A stretch of DNA of 64,000 nucleotides from an uncultured Prevotellaceae bacterium. Its GTDB lineage: Bacteria > Bacteroidota > Bacteroidia > Bacteroidales > Bacteroidaceae. The translations under genes were made by a program, and so were the position numbers. The stretch spans positions 82,030-146,029 of the forward strand of contig CACXVS010000001.1 in assembly GCA_902771155.1 (NCBI GenBank). The letters are read 5' to 3'. Position 1 is the first letter of the stretch. Every line of letters starts with the position of its first letter. The notes under the pieces were generated by a model. The model saw only the letters and a list, made by a program, of their open reading frames with translations, had not been told where the DNA came from and ran no database searches. Shown here one piece after another: positions 9,757 through 19,874 of this stretch.

Positions 9757-11394
9757 ATGGAAAAAAGTGCATTGCAGAAGGCAAGAGCCGCTTATCAGCC
9801 TAAGTTGCCTAAGGCGCTTCAGGGTGCAGTGAAGGTAAAAGAGGGTGCCGCTACTCAGAGTGTAGGCGACCAGGAAGAAATCAAGAAGTTGTTCCCCAAC
9901 ACTTATGGAATGCCCATCGTGGAGTTTGAGCCTGCTACTGAGGCCAACAACACCAAGATGAACGTGGGTATCATCCTGTCTGGCGGTCAGGCTCCTGGTG
10001 GTCATAACGTGATTACAGGTCTGTTCGATCAGATTAAGAAGCTCAACCCCGAGAACCGTCTCTATGGTTTCATCCTGGGTCCTGGTGGTCTGGTGGATCA
10101 CAACTACATGGAGCTCACCAAGGAGATCGTTGACGAGTATCGTAACACCGGTGGTTTCGATATGATCGGTTCTGGTCGTACCAAGCTCGAGAAAGTAGAT
10201 CAGTTTGAGAAGGGTCTGGAGATTATCCGCGAACTCGATATCAAAGCCATTGTTATTATTGGTGGTGACGACTCAAATACGAATGCCTGCGTACTGGCAG
10301 AGTACTATGCAGCCCAGAAGTATGGTGTACAGGTGATCGGTTGTCCTAAGACCATCGATGGTGACCTGAAGAACGAGCAGATTGAGACTTCTTTCGGTTT
10401 CGATACCGCTTGTAAGACCTATTCTGAGCTGATTGGTAACATTGAGCGCGACTGTAACTCAGCCCGCAAGTACTGGCACTTCATCAAGGTGATGGGTCGT
10501 TCAGCTTCTCACATCGCTCTGGAGTGCGCTCTGCAGACACAGCCTAACATCTGTCTCGTATCAGAGGAGATCGAGGCCAAGGCTATGAGTCTCGACGATA
10601 TCGTAGAGTACATTGCCAATGCCGTTGCTGTTCGTGCTGCTGATGGTAACAACTTCGGTACGGTGATCATTCCTGAGGGCGTGATTGAGTTCATTCCTGC
10701 CATCAAGAAGCTCATTGCTCAGCTCAACGACGTGCTCGCTCTGCCTGAGGTGAAGGATATGGGTCGTTCTGAGACCATTGATTTCGCCAAGAGTCACCTC
10801 ACCGAGGAGAACCTCGCTGTGTTCAACTCTCTGCCTACAGGTGTGGCTCGTCAGCTGGCTCTCGACCGCGATCCTCACGGAAACGTACAGGTATCACTCA
10901 TTGAGACCGAGAAGCTGCTCTCTACGATGGTAGCCCAGAAGCTCGAGAAGATGAAGAAGGAAGGCAAGTATGTTGGCAAGTTCGGCACTCAGCACCACTT
11001 CTTTGGTTATGAGGGACGTTGCGCTGCTCCTTCAAATTTCGATGCAGACTACTGCTATGCTCTTGGTACCTCAGCTGCCCAGCTGATTGCCAACGGCAAG
11101 ACCGGATATATGGCTATCGTGAAGAATACGACCGCTCCTGCTGAGCAGTGGATTGCCGGTGGTGTGCCCATCACGATGATGATGAATATGGAGAAGCGTG
11201 CTGGTGAGATGAAGCCTGTGATCCGCAAAGCCCTCGTTGAGCTCGACGGTGCTCCCTTCAAGGAGTTCGCTGCTCACCGTGACGAGTGGGCTCGCAAGAC
11301 GGCTTACGTTTATCCTGGTCCTATCCAGTACTGGGGACCCACAGAGGTCTGCGACCAGCCCACGAGAACACTTGCCCTTGAACAAGGCAAATAA
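9757..11394 (+). CDS. pfp: Diphosphate--fructose-6-phosphate 1-phosphotransferase
   Basis: A 545-residue PPi-dependent phosphofructokinase of the long form. The PPi/phosphate loop is [11 protein letters not shown] (residues 75-85). GGDDS at 169-173 carries the extra Asp that marks PPi rather than ATP use. The substrate-binding PKTIDGDL (198-204) and the MGR motif ([12 protein letters not shown]) follow. It reversibly phosphorylates fructose-6-phosphate in glycolysis using pyrophosphate. Codon use is strongly biased (GGT, CTC/CTG), consistent with high expression. It has its own promoter and is followed by a hairpin-forming repeat. Confidence 0.97.
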   Translation: MEKSALQKARAAYQPKLPKALQGAVKVKEGAATQSVGDQEEIKKLFPNTYGMPIVEFEPATEANNTKMNVGIILSGGQAPGGHNVITGLFDQIKKLNPENRLYGFILGPGGLVDHNYMELTKEIVDEYRNTGGFDMIGSGRTKLEKVDQFEKGLEIIRELDIKAIVIIGGDDSNTNACVLAEYYAAQKYGVQVIGCPKTIDGDLKNEQIETSFGFDTACKTYSELIGNIERDCNSARKYWHFIKVMGRSASHIALECALQTQPNICLVSEEIEAKAMSLDDIVEYIANAVAVRAADGNNFGTVIIPEGVIEFIPAIKKLIAQLNDVLALPEVKDMGRSETIDFAKSHLTEENLAVFNSLPTGVARQLALDRDPHGNVQVSLIETEKLLSTMVAQKLEKMKKEGKYVGKFGTQHHFFGYEGRCAAPSNFDADYCYALGTSAAQLIANGKTGYMAIVKNTTAPAEQWIAGGVPITMMMNMEKRAGEMKPVIRKALVELDGAPFKEFAAHRDEWARKTAYVYPGPIQYWGPTEVCDQPTRTLALEQGK

Positions 11395-11397
11395 TGT

Positions 11398-11480
11398 ATA
11401 GTTGATAGTGGATAGTTGATAGTTATGGATTCCTTGCACATGCTGTGAGTCATCATAACTATACACTATCCACTATTCAC
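11398..11480. repeat. ATAGTTGATAGT-type intergenic repeat forming an imperfect hairpin
   Basis: The space after pfp is built of tandem GATAGT-like units (AGTTGATAGTGGATAGT) followed by their inverse (ACACTATCCACTATTCAC). The two halves can pair into an imperfect stem. Related units recur at 25553-25586 and 26226-26274. It may end pfp transcription, but the stem is AT-rich and irregular. Confidence 0.6.
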
Positions 11481-11500
11481 TTTGTTCTGTCAGCCCATCA

Positions 11501-12397
11501 TTGAAGAAGAGATCTGTAGTTCGTCGAAAAGGGATCGGAACGACCCATACTTACCATGGTCCTCGTGGCCGTCGTAAGACGAATATCTTTGTGCGTTTTC
11601 TTCAAAAAGTTCCTTCATGGGGTTGGTGGATAGGTGGTGCAGCAGTTGTTGCAGGCTATATCTGGTTCTTCTATTATTTCTTCGTTTCTCCTTTCGGATT
11701 TCGATGGCGTGCCCTCTATGGCGATGTCAGCTATCCCGAAGGCTATGAGATCCACGGTATCGACATTTCCCACCATCAGGGGCGCATCGACTGGGACGAA
11801 CTCAAGGACAATGGCTCTATCAACAAGTGTCCCATCCGTTTCGTCATGATCAAGGCCACTGAGGGTGCTACCCAGACCGATGAGAACTTCCGCGACAATT
11901 TCTATCAGGCCCGTGAGAATGGTTTTACCCGTGGTGCCTATCATTTCTATAGTGTCCATACACCTGCCGACCAGCAAGCCTGGCATTTTATGAACACCGT
12001 AAAACTTGAAAATGGCGATCTTCCTCCGGTGCTCGACGTAGAACATAAGCCGAAGGAACAGACTGATGCCGAGTTTAAGAGTTCGGTACTCCAATGGTTG
12101 GACATGGTTGAGAAGCACTATCAGGTTAAACCTATCATCTATACTTATTTTAAGTTTAAGATGCGCTATCTCAACGACTCTATCTTCGACCAATATCCCT
12201 ACTGGATAGCCCACTACTACGTAGATTCGCTCGAGTATAAAGGACAGTGGAAATTCTGGCAGCATACTGATGTGGGGCGCCTCCCAGGCATCAAGGGCAA
12301 TGTCGATTTCAATATCTATAACGGTTCCTACTATGATCTCCGTCAAATGACGATCGGATCCCAGGAATCTATAGGTGAAAAGGCCTACAGCGAGTGA
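11501..12397 (+). CDS. Membrane-anchored GH25 lysozyme-like protein
   Basis: A 298-residue protein. The N-terminus is basic (KKRSVVRRK...RGRRK), a membrane segment lies at ~40-60 (GWWIGGAAVVAGYIWFFYYF), and a GH25 muramidase domain spans ~83-280. The domain has GIDISHHQG (Asp88), LPPVLDVEHK (Asp179/Glu181), YWIAHY and a C-terminal VDFNIYNG. It is likely a type II membrane protein acting on peptidoglycan in the periplasm. The only conventional in-frame start is the TTG at 11501; the next in-frame Met lies within the enzyme domain and an in-frame stop is at 11456. A hairpin terminator follows at 12414-12437. Confidence 0.85.
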   Translation: MKKRSVVRRKGIGTTHTYHGPRGRRKTNIFVRFLQKVPSWGWWIGGAAVVAGYIWFFYYFFVSPFGFRWRALYGDVSYPEGYEIHGIDISHHQGRIDWDELKDNGSINKCPIRFVMIKATEGATQTDENFRDNFYQARENGFTRGAYHFYSVHTPADQQAWHFMNTVKLENGDLPPVLDVEHKPKEQTDAEFKSSVLQWLDMVEKHYQVKPIIYTYFKFKMRYLNDSIFDQYPYWIAHYYVDSLEYKGQWKFWQHTDVGRLPGIKGNVDFNIYNGSYYDLRQMTIGSQESIGEKAYSE

Positions 12398-12413
12398 CTT
12401 ATTGAAGAAATAT

Positions 12414-12454
12414 CCCCAAATTCTTGTGAGTTTGGGGAATTTTATATATTTTTG
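12414..12454 (+). promoter_or_regulatory. Element A copy 1: hairpin interleaved with promoter
   Basis: CCCCAAA (12414-12420) pairs with TTTGGGG (12431-12437), followed by a T-rich tract, so it can terminate the GH25 transcript. The loop holds CTTG (12423-12426), and 20 bp later TATTTTTG (12447-12454) completes a promoter for the next gene. The architecture matches the nine copies in the right half, with a diverged stem. Confidence 0.6.
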
Positions 12455-12458
12455 CAGC

Positions 12459-14906
12459 GTGAAGAAATATATTTTGTCTTTAATTTGGGGTTTACTGCTG
12501 ATTCCTTGTTTATCGGCATCGGCACTTGATCATCGGTTCTACGTCTATAATGCGGCGAACGGACTGTCGGATAACAGTGTACAGACAATCAGTGTCACGA
12601 AAACGGGCAGGTTGGTGATTACCTCCATGGGGCAGATCAATTTCTTCGACGGACAGACATTTACTTACATTGATCCGAGTACTGAAAACGTATACCCGCT
12701 GAAGAATTACACGGGCAACTATCACTTGTATTTTGACCGCTATCATCACTTGTGGCTGAAAGACAAGCATTCTGTAACCTGCGTGAACCTCACTACAGAG
12801 AAGTTTGTCGAATCGATCGACCAGGTGCTGAAGGAGTTTGGGGTGAGTGAGAAAATCAAAGATTTGTTCGTGGATCACAAGAACATTGTGTGGTTGATGA
12901 CCGACCAAGGACTCTTCAATGTGGATACAAAGCGCACATATCCGATTCGCAAAGGGCATGAGTTGCAGGATATGGATATCTTCCAGGAAAAGTATCTGTT
13001 GCTGTTTTACAACGACGGACTGATGGAGGTACTCGATTTAGAAACAGCTAAGGTCATCAAAGACGTAAGAGCCTATCCCGGTGACATGGCTGGAAGATTG
13101 AATCGTTCGTCGGTGCTGATGAACGATGACCATTCGCTGTTTCAAGTGAGAAACGGTCAGAAGGAGTCGATCTTGGTTAGGCTCGACCCGCAGACATGGC
13201 AGTTCAAGACATTGTTGCAACTGCCTTACCACATGAACAACTTTGCTCAGCATGATAGCGTACTTTATGTGCCTTCATCGTATGGTTATTGGACTTACGA
13301 TCTAAGGACAGAAAAGACGGAGCATATGGAGAAGTTGGTGATGTCGACTGGTGGGGAACTGCTGACAGATATTAATACCATGGCCTTTGATCACCAAGGT
13401 GGACTGTGGCTTGGCACGCAGAGGCGCGGACTCTTGTATGCACGTCCTTATACGTCGCCTTTTGAAATCTATCACTATAGTGATCCGAAGGCTCAGGAAA
13501 TAGCGAAGATGATGCAATCCCTTGCTGAGCAAACCACCTACAAAGGCAAGCCGGCGAACTGTGTCTTTCGCGATTCACGAGGCTGGACATGGGTGGGAAC
13601 ATCATCTGGTTTGCAATTGTATAAGAAACCGAGTGATAATCTGCCCCAAATCTTCACACGACAGGACGGACTGCTGAACAACGTGATTCATACCGTTATC
13701 GAGGACGACATCCATAATATTTGGGTGGGTACGAGTTACGGTGTGTGTTGTCTGCTGATGGATAACGACCAGCTGCGTTTTATCAACACCTATAACGAAT
13801 GGGAGGATATTCCAAATGAGTCGTTTATGAACGGCAAATCCAAGAAACTGCCTGATGGCTCTATTGTCATGCAGACGTTAGACCATGTGATCAAGTTCAA
13901 CCCCAACGAGATGCACACCCTTGATGATAGGGCCTTGGTAGAAGTGTATCCTAAGTTGGTCAGACTGATGGTGAATGGAAACGTGATTCGTACAGGTCAG
14001 GAGCTCGATGGTGACGTGATTCTTGAAAAGGCACTGAGCAGGACGGCAGAGATAAATCTGAACTACAACCAGAACTCGGTGTCGCTCACTTTCTCTGCAT
14101 TGAATTTCTTCAGACCCCAGCAGACCTATTATCGTGTAAGGGTAAGGGGACTCGACGACACATGGCATGTGCTGACACGCTATAACTCGGGTGGACTGGT
14201 GGACCGTGTGGGACAACTGCACCTGCCGCTTGTATCTCTGAAGCCTGGCAGTTATACCATCGAGGTACAGACATCACTGGTACCCGACAAATTTGATACT
14301 GTGCCCTATGAGTGGGTCGTCAATGTTCACGAGCCTTGGTGGCGCACCACGGGTGTGCTGGCACTGGCTTGTCTGATATTGTTGGCGCTGTTAGCTGTTA
14401 ACGGCTATTTCTATCTGAGAAACACAAAGATGCGCACCCTGCGTAATAGTCAGGAACAGAGTGTGATTAAGCGTATCAAGAAATTCGCTGAGCGCGGCAG
14501 TATGCTAAGACAAGAGAAACTGGAGGCGATTCCCGAGGAAATACATGGTAATAAAAAAGACCCTCAGAACGAGTTGGATCCCGACTTTATGGATATGATG
14601 GTAAAACTGATGCCCACTGTATTGGCAAAGGAATCTGAAGAGATGACCATGCGTGAACTCAGCGATGCGGCTGGTATGAATGTTCAGCGGTTCTACCGTC
14701 TGGTAATGGCAAATATCTATAAGAATCCAAGGGAACTGGAAAAGCGTATGATGATCACGAAGGCGACAGGGCTGTTGGTTGATACGGAGATGGACATTCC
14801 TGAAATAGCCAGCCTCTGCGGATTCTCAACACCAAACTACTTTATCGCCACTTTCTACCATGAGAAGAAAATGACGCCATTGGCATTCCGCAGGAAAAAG
14901 CGTTAG
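12459..14906 (+). CDS. Membrane-spanning sensor with AraC-type HTH (SusR/HTCS-like, no kinase)
   Basis: About 815 residues. The start is the GTG at 12459, since VKKYILSLIWGLLLIPCLSASA is a clear signal peptide and the promoter -7 box ends at 12454. The periplasmic part has two-component-regulator propeller repeats (GLSDNSVQTI, GLWLGTQRRGLLY, WVGTSSGLQLY, GLLNNVIHTVIEDDIHNIWVGT) and a Y_Y_Y domain. A transmembrane helix follows (VLALACLILLALLAVNGYFY), then a cytoplasmic linker and a C-terminal AraC HTH (MTMRELSDAAGMNVQRFYRL, DIPEIASLCGFSTPNYF). There is no histidine kinase or receiver domain, so it is a one-component regulator rather than a full HTCS (over 1300 residues). The ligand is unknown. 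It converges with the DUF5103 gene, the stops overlapping by 4 bp. Confidence 0.87.
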   Translation: MKKYILSLIWGLLLIPCLSASALDHRFYVYNAANGLSDNSVQTISVTKTGRLVITSMGQINFFDGQTFTYIDPSTENVYPLKNYTGNYHLYFDRYHHLWLKDKHSVTCVNLTTEKFVESIDQVLKEFGVSEKIKDLFVDHKNIVWLMTDQGLFNVDTKRTYPIRKGHELQDMDIFQEKYLLLFYNDGLMEVLDLETAKVIKDVRAYPGDMAGRLNRSSVLMNDDHSLFQVRNGQKESILVRLDPQTWQFKTLLQLPYHMNNFAQHDSVLYVPSSYGYWTYDLRTEKTEHMEKLVMSTGGELLTDINTMAFDHQGGLWLGTQRRGLLYARPYTSPFEIYHYSDPKAQEIAKMMQSLAEQTTYKGKPANCVFRDSRGWTWVGTSSGLQLYKKPSDNLPQIFTRQDGLLNNVIHTVIEDDIHNIWVGTSYGVCCLLMDNDQLRFINTYNEWEDIPNESFMNGKSKKLPDGSIVMQTLDHVIKFNPNEMHTLDDRALVEVYPKLVRLMVNGNVIRTGQELDGDVILEKALSRTAEINLNYNQNSVSLTFSALNFFRPQQTYYRVRVRGLDDTWHVLTRYNSGGLVDRVGQLHLPLVSLKPGSYTIEVQTSLVPDKFDTVPYEWVVNVHEPWWRTTGVLALACLILLALLAVNGYFYLRNTKMRTLRNSQEQSVIKRIKKFAERGSMLRQEKLEAIPEEIHGNKKDPQNELDPDFMDMMVKLMPTVLAKESEEMTMRELSDAAGMNVQRFYRLVMANIYKNPRELEKRMMITKATGLLVDTEMDIPEIASLCGFSTPNYFIATFYHEKKMTPLAFRRKKR

Positions 14907-16129
14907 TGGATGGAGAGTTGGTTGAAGGCTACCAACCGCCACGTGCGCATACCCGTACCTTTATAATATATAAGGATCTGATAACGGTTTTCCGTTTGAT
15001 AGAAGTTACCCTCTGATGGCAGAGGGTAGGCCTTGCCGTCGTTGTCAATCCATAGATATTGGTAGGAGTAATAACCCAGTTTCTGCAGGATGGAGGCCGT
15101 ATATAGGTCGTTCGTCTCGTCGTAAGCCATCTGATAGGTCTCTGGGACCTCATTGGTCCAACGGCCATCAATCACAATCTGACCATCCTGGCGATAGGGT
15201 GATTTGAGACGGTAGTTCACCCAGACATAGTCGCTGATGATATCGTTTTCGCGGTTGTCGCTGTTGCGGATATAGAAACTGCCATTGGCATCCTCGTCGT
15301 AGAGATAGTTGGGACGAGGCTCACTGACAAAGGGGAAGGCCTGATAGTAGTCGCCATCCCACGAGATATGGTCGATACCCATTGTGGGGTGGGAGGGATC
15401 GAGCACTTCAAATTTACGGTATTCGTTGCCTGCGTCGAAGATCAGTTCCTTACGGTGTTTCCATTCCAGACCATTCTGACTGACCGCACTGGGGCGCACA
15501 TTCCTGCGCCAGGTGTCTTCACGGTTGTTTTGCATGACGACATTTTGCAGTTGCTCCTGTGGATCAGTCACTTGTAGGGCACCGTATTTCAGTCCGAACT
15601 CCACCTGCTGGTGGCAGAGGTTGGTGTCAATGTCGGTATTGGTGCTGATGGCCATAGAGAGAGTCATGGCCTGTTCGGTAATCATGAAATCCACTGTAGC
15701 CACCACTTCGTCGGTATCATCATCGACAATGCTGAGCCGGTAGTTCCCGCTCAGTTTCAGACGACAGCGTTCGTTGGGGATGGTAAACTGGTAGTGGGTG
15801 TAGGGCACGGTGGTATTGATGGAATGCTCAAAATCTTCGATAACAATGTCGTTGAATCCCTCGAGCCAGTCGGCTTCGAAGAGTTCTTCTGAGGCGTTCC
15901 AGTCAGCCTCACAGTGTTCCAGTCGATAGACATAGCGATGGTAGTCGTGAGACAGTTCGTCGAAGCCGATATGTAGATGGTCGTTGCCGTGGAGGCGCAT
16001 GATGGCTGGTGAGAGCCAGTCTTGATTCACCACAGCCTGGAGAGACTTGACTTGCGGATCATAGATCTTGTTTCCCGCCAGCAATACCGTTGGCAGAAAC
16101 AACAGGATGATCATCACTAATCTCTTCAT
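14903..16129 (-). CDS. Type IX secretion plug-like protein (DUF5103)
   Basis: A 408-residue exported protein with signal peptide MKRLVMIILLFLPTVLLAG. It matches the DUF5103 family, now described as T9SS plug protein: the N-terminal domain has IYDPQVKSLQAVVNQDWLSP, HLHIGFDELSHDYHRYVYRL, HCEADW and NTTVPYTHYQF, and the C-terminal domain ends NRYQILIYYKGTGMRTWRLV. The family is taken to close the SprA translocon in the outer membrane of Bacteroidetes. Length is normal. It overlaps fbp by 4 bp. Confidence 0.88.
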   Translation of the reverse strand: MKRLVMIILLFLPTVLLAGNKIYDPQVKSLQAVVNQDWLSPAIMRLHGNDHLHIGFDELSHDYHRYVYRLEHCEADWNASEELFEADWLEGFNDIVIEDFEHSINTTVPYTHYQFTIPNERCRLKLSGNYRLSIVDDDTDEVVATVDFMITEQAMTLSMAISTNTDIDTNLCHQQVEFGLKYGALQVTDPQEQLQNVVMQNNREDTWRRNVRPSAVSQNGLEWKHRKELIFDAGNEYRKFEVLDPSHPTMGIDHISWDGDYYQAFPFVSEPRPNYLYDEDANGSFYIRNSDNRENDIISDYVWVNYRLKSPYRQDGQIVIDGRWTNEVPETYQMAYDETNDLYTASILQKLGYYSYQYLWIDNDGKAYPLPSEGNFYQTENRYQILIYYKGTGMRTWRLVAFNQLSIH

Positions 16130-18108
16130 CGTTTTTCCTTAATGATTCCTAAGCGGTAGGCGTAGAGCAGTTCTTTAAGGTCGGCCACTTGGGCGCGCAG
16201 TTCCTCGCCCTTGTCAGTATCGGCCACAAGCATACGGTGGGATGACATCTCGACAATCTGTGTGGTTGACTTGATGTCGATCTCACGCACGATGGCATCT
16301 TGCTGAGAGGTGAACGGTTCGTGCTGAACAAGTTGGAAACCACGTGAGTGGTACACCAGCGTGTAGCCCGCAATACCCGTTTCGTGGTGATAGGCCTCCG
16401 AGAAGCCACCGTCAATCACCATCAGTCGTCCGCCAGCCTTGATGGGATTCTCACCTTTGGAGGCATGAACAGGCACATGTCCGTTGATGATATGACGGTT
16501 TTCGCCCTTCACACCGAAGGCATCGAGAATACGATCGCACACATCCGCAGAGTCGCGCAACTTAAAATAGTTGCCCTTTTCCTCCTTATAGGTTTCCTTG
16601 TCTTTCAGGAAATAGCGCTCGAAAGTCGCCATCTTCGACTTGTCGAAGAGGGGTGAGTCCTTGCCACACCAGAGGTAGAGGAAGAAGTCGCGGGCATAGT
16701 CTCTGGGGTATTCCTCGTTGGGACCAGAGAAGGCCGAACGGATGATCATGCCGATATGGTGCATCAACTCTTTGCCGCTGAACCTGACACCAGGATAAAT
16801 CTCCACTTCCTTCAGTGTGCCATCGTCATTGAGCGGACAACTGGCATGGAAGAGCAGATTCGAGTTGCTGATGGTGTACATACAGCCATGCGAGAGCAGT
16901 GTGCGGATATGTTTATGTAACTTTTCGCAGATGCGGAAAGAGTGGTGTAGCTTCTGCATGAGCAGTTCCTCATCTTCTGTGAGCTTGTCGGGATCCAGGG
17001 GGTCAACCGTCGGGAAATGACAATGAACCATCTCGTACTCCTTGCCATCAAGGGTGCACACACTCCGTTCGTAATCGACATGATCGAAGAGACAACGGTC
17101 TTGCATCTGCCATTCCGGGCGACGACGGAAGATTCTGGCTTCTTCCTTAAACTGGATGACGGCGATGGCCTTGTGCATCTTGGCTGTCAGCTGACGTGTC
17201 TTCTCGTCCATCTGGTTGCCTGGCAGTATCCTGGGCAGGAACTCTTCGCAGGGGTCGTCGCCATACGTTTCGAGGGCGAAGGTGGCCAGAGGTACGAGGT
17301 TGATGCCATATTCCTCGATCGTGGCGAGGTTGGCATAGCGCAGACAGAGGCGCAGCACGTTGCAGATGCAGGCATTATTTCCGGCCGAGGCACCCATCCA
17401 GAGGATGTCGTGATTGCCCCACTGGATATCCCAGGAGTGATACTGGCGCAGGGTGTCCATAATGATATGTGCCCCAGGTCCTCTGTCGTAGATGTCACCA
17501 AGGATATGGAGCTGGTCGATGGCCAGGCGCTGGATGACATTACAGATGGCACAGATAAAGTCGTCGGCACGACCGGTAGAGATAATCGTATCGACAATCA
17601 CACTGACGTAAGCAGCCTTGTCGTTATCAGAGAGACTCTCGTGAAGCAGTTCTTCAATGATATATGAGAAATCGGCTGGCAACGACTTGCGCACCTTCGA
17701 GCGGGTGTATTTCGACGACACGTCGCGACAGACTTTCACAAGCTGGTGAATGGTAATGCGATACCAGTCTTCAAGGTCTTCTTCGCGTGCCTTGATGATT
17801 TCGAGTTTCTGTTCAGGGTAATAGATCAGTGTGCAGAGCTCTTTCTTCTCGGCTTCACGGATATTGTTGCCGAAGAGTTCGTTGACCTTTCGTTTGATAT
17901 TACCTGAGGCATTCTTGAGAACGTGTCTGAAAGCCTCACTCTCGCCATGGATATCGGCCAGGAAGTGCTCTGTACCCTTGGGCAATGCCAGGATAGCCTC
18001 CAGATTGATAATCTCGGTTGATGCATCTGCTATCGTCGGGAATGACTGTGAGAGCAGCTGCAGGTAATGCATGTCTGTCGTAAGGTTGTTCGAAGCGTTA
18101 GTCGTCAT
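16126..18108 (-). CDS. fbp: Fructose-1,6-bisphosphatase class III
   Basis: 660 residues, the expected length for the class III enzyme found in Firmicutes and Bacteroidetes. Metallophosphatase motifs are LADIHGESEAF (~55), LGDIYDRGPGAHIIMDTL (~200) and WGNHDILWMGA (~230), with later NGHVPVHASKGENPIKAGGRLMVIDGGFS. It hydrolyses fructose-1,6-bisphosphate in gluconeogenesis, the reverse of the pfp direction. It overlaps the DUF5103 gene downstream and the glycosyltransferase upstream by 4 bp each, which suggests one transcript. Confidence 0.97.
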   Translation of the reverse strand: MTTNASNNLTTDMHYLQLLSQSFPTIADASTEIINLEAILALPKGTEHFLADIHGESEAFRHVLKNASGNIKRKVNELFGNNIREAEKKELCTLIYYPEQKLEIIKAREEDLEDWYRITIHQLVKVCRDVSSKYTRSKVRKSLPADFSYIIEELLHESLSDNDKAAYVSVIVDTIISTGRADDFICAICNVIQRLAIDQLHILGDIYDRGPGAHIIMDTLRQYHSWDIQWGNHDILWMGASAGNNACICNVLRLCLRYANLATIEEYGINLVPLATFALETYGDDPCEEFLPRILPGNQMDEKTRQLTAKMHKAIAVIQFKEEARIFRRRPEWQMQDRCLFDHVDYERSVCTLDGKEYEMVHCHFPTVDPLDPDKLTEDEELLMQKLHHSFRICEKLHKHIRTLLSHGCMYTISNSNLLFHASCPLNDDGTLKEVEIYPGVRFSGKELMHHIGMIIRSAFSGPNEEYPRDYARDFFLYLWCGKDSPLFDKSKMATFERYFLKDKETYKEEKGNYFKLRDSADVCDRILDAFGVKGENRHIINGHVPVHASKGENPIKAGGRLMVIDGGFSEAYHHETGIAGYTLVYHSRGFQLVQHEPFTSQQDAIVREIDIKSTTQIVEMSSHRMLVADTDKGEELRAQVADLKELLYAYRLGIIKEKR

Positions 18109-19190
18109 ATTTTCAAGTGGTTATTGATCTGTTTGAGAATAGATTGCGTGAGTCGGTTGTTTTTTTGCGCGAGGGGCATGTAGCCCTCGTCGAGTTCTGT
18201 CTGCTCCTGCAGCACATGCATCAGACTCTCTGTATAGGCTATGAGCTTTTTCTCCTCGAGTGCTGATACCAACAGGTCGTCGTTCACAGTGTCGCGATAG
18301 AGCTCGCGTGTCAGCTCTATCAGATGGAGCAGCAAGGGCTGCTTGTTGATCTTGGTGATCATCTTCATGAGGTAGGCTGTCTCGTCGCCCTGATAGTCGC
18401 CTATGATTTCCTTGAGCGGACGAGGTCGTGAATAGGTGTCAGGGAAGTAGGCTGCAATGCGCTCAGTGTCGATAGCGGGCGTAGGCAGGTCGAGCACATT
18501 GATGCCGTAATCCACGTAGTTACGGATATTCTCGTGCTCAGCATAGACGAGCAGTCTGCGCCAGTCTATCTGTTGCGGGTTGTTGACACTACCTAGCGAC
18601 AGGCACCAGCGACGATCGCCCATGATGCCGGCCTTGATGATGGTGGCCAGGGCTTTCCTGCTGGTTTCATCGAGTTGTTCGAGGGTGTTGGAATCCAACA
18701 CCTTCTGATAGACGGCGAAGGTCTCAGAACACATCTGCTCGGGCTTGATGGTATTGGTGGTGACGGCGTTGTGGATCTCCTCCACACGTTTGTTCCATCC
18801 CAGTTTCAGGAAGTTGCTGCGTTCGAGCTTGCCCAGAGTGATGATGGCATAAGCGCTGGTGATGGTCTCCTTCTGCCAGAGCAGGGCATTGGTCACCTTC
18901 TCGTGAACAGGCTGCTGACTGAGCACCCAGGGCTCGAGCTGTCCGTGAGGGGTCACCACCACACGAGCTCCGCGATGCCTGGCTGTACGTGCTGCACGGG
19001 CCAGTTTTTGAAGACTGCACCCATGACAATGCAGAATGTCGGGCTCGTGCTCGATGATCAGCTGTCGGAGGTTCGACGCACTGTCGGCAGTGACGACTTC
19101 TTCGAGGCTATGCCTCATGCCGTCAGCCAGCAACTTGACGTGTTGCGCTATCAGACCGTCAGCCTTTGAATAGATGTGTAATACTCTCAT
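18105..19190 (-). CDS. Glycosyltransferase (GT4-like N-terminus)
   Basis: 361 residues. The N-terminal third resembles family 4 glycosyltransferase donor-side Rossmann regions (MRVLHIYSKADGLIAQHVKLLADGM, ILHCHGCSLQKLARAA, VVVTPHGQLEPWV, ITLGKLERSNFLKLGWNKRVEEIHNAV). The C-terminal half lacks the usual EXnE donor-binding motif and is helical, so the fold is only partly canonical. It probably acts in surface polysaccharide synthesis. It overlaps the GT2 gene by 32 bp. Confidence 0.72.
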   Translation of the reverse strand: MRVLHIYSKADGLIAQHVKLLADGMRHSLEEVVTADSASNLRQLIIEHEPDILHCHGCSLQKLARAARTARHRGARVVVTPHGQLEPWVLSQQPVHEKVTNALLWQKETITSAYAIITLGKLERSNFLKLGWNKRVEEIHNAVTTNTIKPEQMCSETFAVYQKVLDSNTLEQLDETSRKALATIIKAGIMGDRRWCLSLGSVNNPQQIDWRRLLVYAEHENIRNYVDYGINVLDLPTPAIDTERIAAYFPDTYSRPRPLKEIIGDYQGDETAYLMKMITKINKQPLLLHLIELTRELYRDTVNDDLLVSALEEKKLIAYTESLMHVLQEQTELDEGYMPLAQKNNRLTQSILKQINNHLKI

Positions 19191-19827
19191 GGGCGAATAG
19201 ATTCTTCCAGAAGATACGCAGACGGTAACCCTGCAAGGTCTTTGCAGGTATTTGCTCCTCGTAGTATTTCAGGATCTCAAGAGCCTGGTCTTTGCGAATG
19301 ATGATAAAGTCGTAACGTCCCCAGGCAAATTTCAGGCGACGGCGCTCTGTGATCTTCTTGAGTCGTCGTTCTGTCTTGAGAATGTGAAATCGTGCGTCGT
19401 GACAATCAGCGAAGGACTGCAGGGTCATGCCCTTTTTGGTGAAGTAGCCGAGTGTCAGTTCCGCATGCTTGTCAATCACTTCATCCATCACCTTCAGCAC
19501 GTCTTCAGCCCAGGGCTTGTTACCGATCTTGGTGATGATGAGCCAGTCGTGTTTGGCTGCCTTAATGCCTAAGTTGATAGCCATCTTCTTCTTACGAATC
19601 TGTGGACTATGAGGCTTGGGCAGGAAGGTGGTATAGAGATGTGGGTAGTCTTCCTTCAACAACTTCAACACATCGGATGTCTCATCAGTTGATGTCTCAT
19701 CGATGACAATGACCTCATAGCCTGGCTCATACTCCTGAGTGAGGAACATAGGCAGGTTGTCCCTGAGTTCAGAGGCCTGGTCGTAAACCGTCATGATGAT
19801 AGAGAAACTACGTTCTTTCTGATTCAT
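19159..19827 (-). CDS. Family 2 glycosyltransferase
   Basis: 222 residues. The GT-A fold is shown by FSIIMTVYDQASELRDNLPMFL at the N-terminus, VIVIDETSTDETSDVL (metal/nucleotide-binding segment) and AAKHDWLIITKIGNKPWAEDVL. It lacks a C-terminal membrane domain. The acceptor is unknown. It is co-transcribed with the overlapping GT4-like gene. The 47 bp before it are T- and C-rich tandem units (CTTTTTACC). Confidence 0.85.
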   Translation of the reverse strand: MNQKERSFSIIMTVYDQASELRDNLPMFLTQEYEPGYEVIVIDETSTDETSDVLKLLKEDYPHLYTTFLPKPHSPQIRKKKMAINLGIKAAKHDWLIITKIGNKPWAEDVLKVMDEVIDKHAELTLGYFTKKGMTLQSFADCHDARFHILKTERRLKKITERRRLKFAWGRYDFIIIRKDQALEILKYYEEQIPAKTLQGYRLRIFWKNLFAHESITHLFKG

Positions 19828-19874
19828 TTATTCTTTTACTTTCTTACTTTTTTGTCTTTTTACCTTTTTACCTT

